Shown here: positions 13,981-14,349 of the stretch, piece after piece
Layout of the letters: the number at the start of each line of letters is the position of its first letter
Position numbering within the stretch: the first letter of the stretch is position 1
Source: JADGGV01 sp035715725
GTDB lineage: Bacteria > Gemmatimonadota > Gemmatimonadetes > Longimicrobiales > RSA9
Assembly: GCA_035715725.1 (NCBI GenBank)
Contig: DASTKT010000001.1
Location: 1-14,349, forward strand
Reading direction: 5' to 3'
Length of the DNA: 14,349 nucleotides
Position numbers and translations under genes: made by a program
Notes under the pieces: generated by a model
The model's input: only the letters and a program-made list of their open reading frames with translations
Told to the model about the DNA's origin: nothing
The model's database searches: none

Positions 13981-14349
13981 ATGATCAGATCGCGGCGGCG
14001 TCGGCCCGGCGTCGCGAACGGCTCGCCGGCGCGCGGCGGCACGGCACCGGCGCCGACGCGCTCGCGTGGGCGGCGGACGATCCGACGCGCGGTGGTCTGC
14101 TTCGGCTGGCGCCGAGCGGTCACGGCGCTCGCCGCTTCTCTCGCGGTCCTCACGCTCCTCCCCGTCCGCGGCGACGCCGCGCGCGTCGGCACGCCCGATC
14201 CGCCGCCGGTCACGACCGGCGCGGACCGGCTCTTCACCGAGTTCGCGCACCTGATCCGCGGGAAGCGCGTCGCGCTGGTGTCGAACCACAGCGGCCGGCT
14301 CGCCGACGGCACGCACCTGGCCGACGCGCTGCACCGCTTTCCGGGCGTC
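13981..14349 (+). CDS. DUF1343 / NamZ-type exo-beta-N-acetylmuramidase, N-terminal part
   Basis: Start of a gene that runs off the window; 123 codons are visible. GADRLFTEFAHLIRGKRVALVSNHSGRLADGTHLADALHRFPG matches the beginning of the DUF1343 domain, whose characterised member NamZ removes terminal N-acetylmuramic acid from peptidoglycan fragments. It is preceded by a hydrophobic export segment (AVTALAASLAVLTLLPV, about residues 46-62), so the protein should act outside the cytoplasm. The first 45 residues are very Arg-rich and unusually long for a signal-peptide n-region; a GTG at 14092 would give a more normal one. However, the ATG at 13981 has GGAGAG (13968-13973) 7 bases upstream and is preferred. 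A role in cell-wall recycling or use of wall fragments follows from the family; catalytic residues lie beyond the window. Confidence 0.88.
   Translation, partial: MIRSRRRRPGVANGSPARGGTAPAPTRSRGRRTIRRAVVCFGWRRAVTALAASLAVLTLLPVRGDAARVGTPDPPPVTTGADRLFTEFAHLIRGKRVALVSNHSGRLADGTHLADALHRFPGV

Overview
The window is bacterial chromosome DNA of very high G+C; third codon positions in the real genes are almost all G or C. Compact genes, good Shine-Dalgarno sequences, secreted proteins with Sec-type signal peptides and a NamZ/DUF1343 protein point to a free-living, probably soil-type bacterium. Gemmatimonadota is my leading guess, but Actinomycetota, Chloroflexota or Acidobacteriota cannot be excluded because no rRNA, tRNA or marker gene is present. 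I see no phage, transposase, CRISPR array or RNA gene.

Layout. (1) 1-130: possible tail of a membrane protein, then a GC hairpin. (2) 131-484 (-): small charged protein of unknown function. (3) 485-1012: about 530 bp with no convincing gene. (4) 1013-4641 (+): a tight four-gene redox cluster: 1-Cys peroxiredoxin, cytoplasmic DsbA-like oxidoreductase (11-bp overlap), aldehyde dehydrogenase and zinc-less MDR reductase. (5) 4857-5281 (+): DUF6328-like membrane protein broken by a one-base frameshift. (6) 5311-5949 (-): transglutaminase-like protein. (7) 6217-8130 (+): secreted multicopper oxidase with an unusual order of copper motifs. (8) 8249-10674 (-): isoprenylcysteine-methyltransferase-like membrane protein behind a MocR-type regulator. 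(9) 10780-11841 (+), divergent from mocR: AhpD/carboxymuconolactone-decarboxylase-like protein and a secreted cupin, separated by a perfect 40-bp palindrome. (10) 11890-12396 (-): small four-helix membrane protein. (11) 12598-13653 (-): secreted protein with a possible POTRA-like segment and HEAT-like repeats, flanked by an inverted pair of short intergenic repeats. (12) 13981-14349 (+): start of a NamZ/DUF1343 protein cut by the window end.

How the genes may work together. The 1013-4641 cluster looks like a peroxide, thiol and aldehyde detoxification operon. The 8249-11841 region looks like a PLP-responsive regulatory unit: the 105-bp mocR/ahpD-like gap holds overlapping divergent promoter candidates and three TTTGGA(C/G)C-type half-sites, one of them between the -35 and -10 boxes of the ahpD-like promoter. 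The most interesting items are the reordered copper sites of the oxidase, the mocR operator region, the 40-bp palindrome, and the repeats flanking the HEAT-like gene. I did not find a clearly new defence or mobile system.
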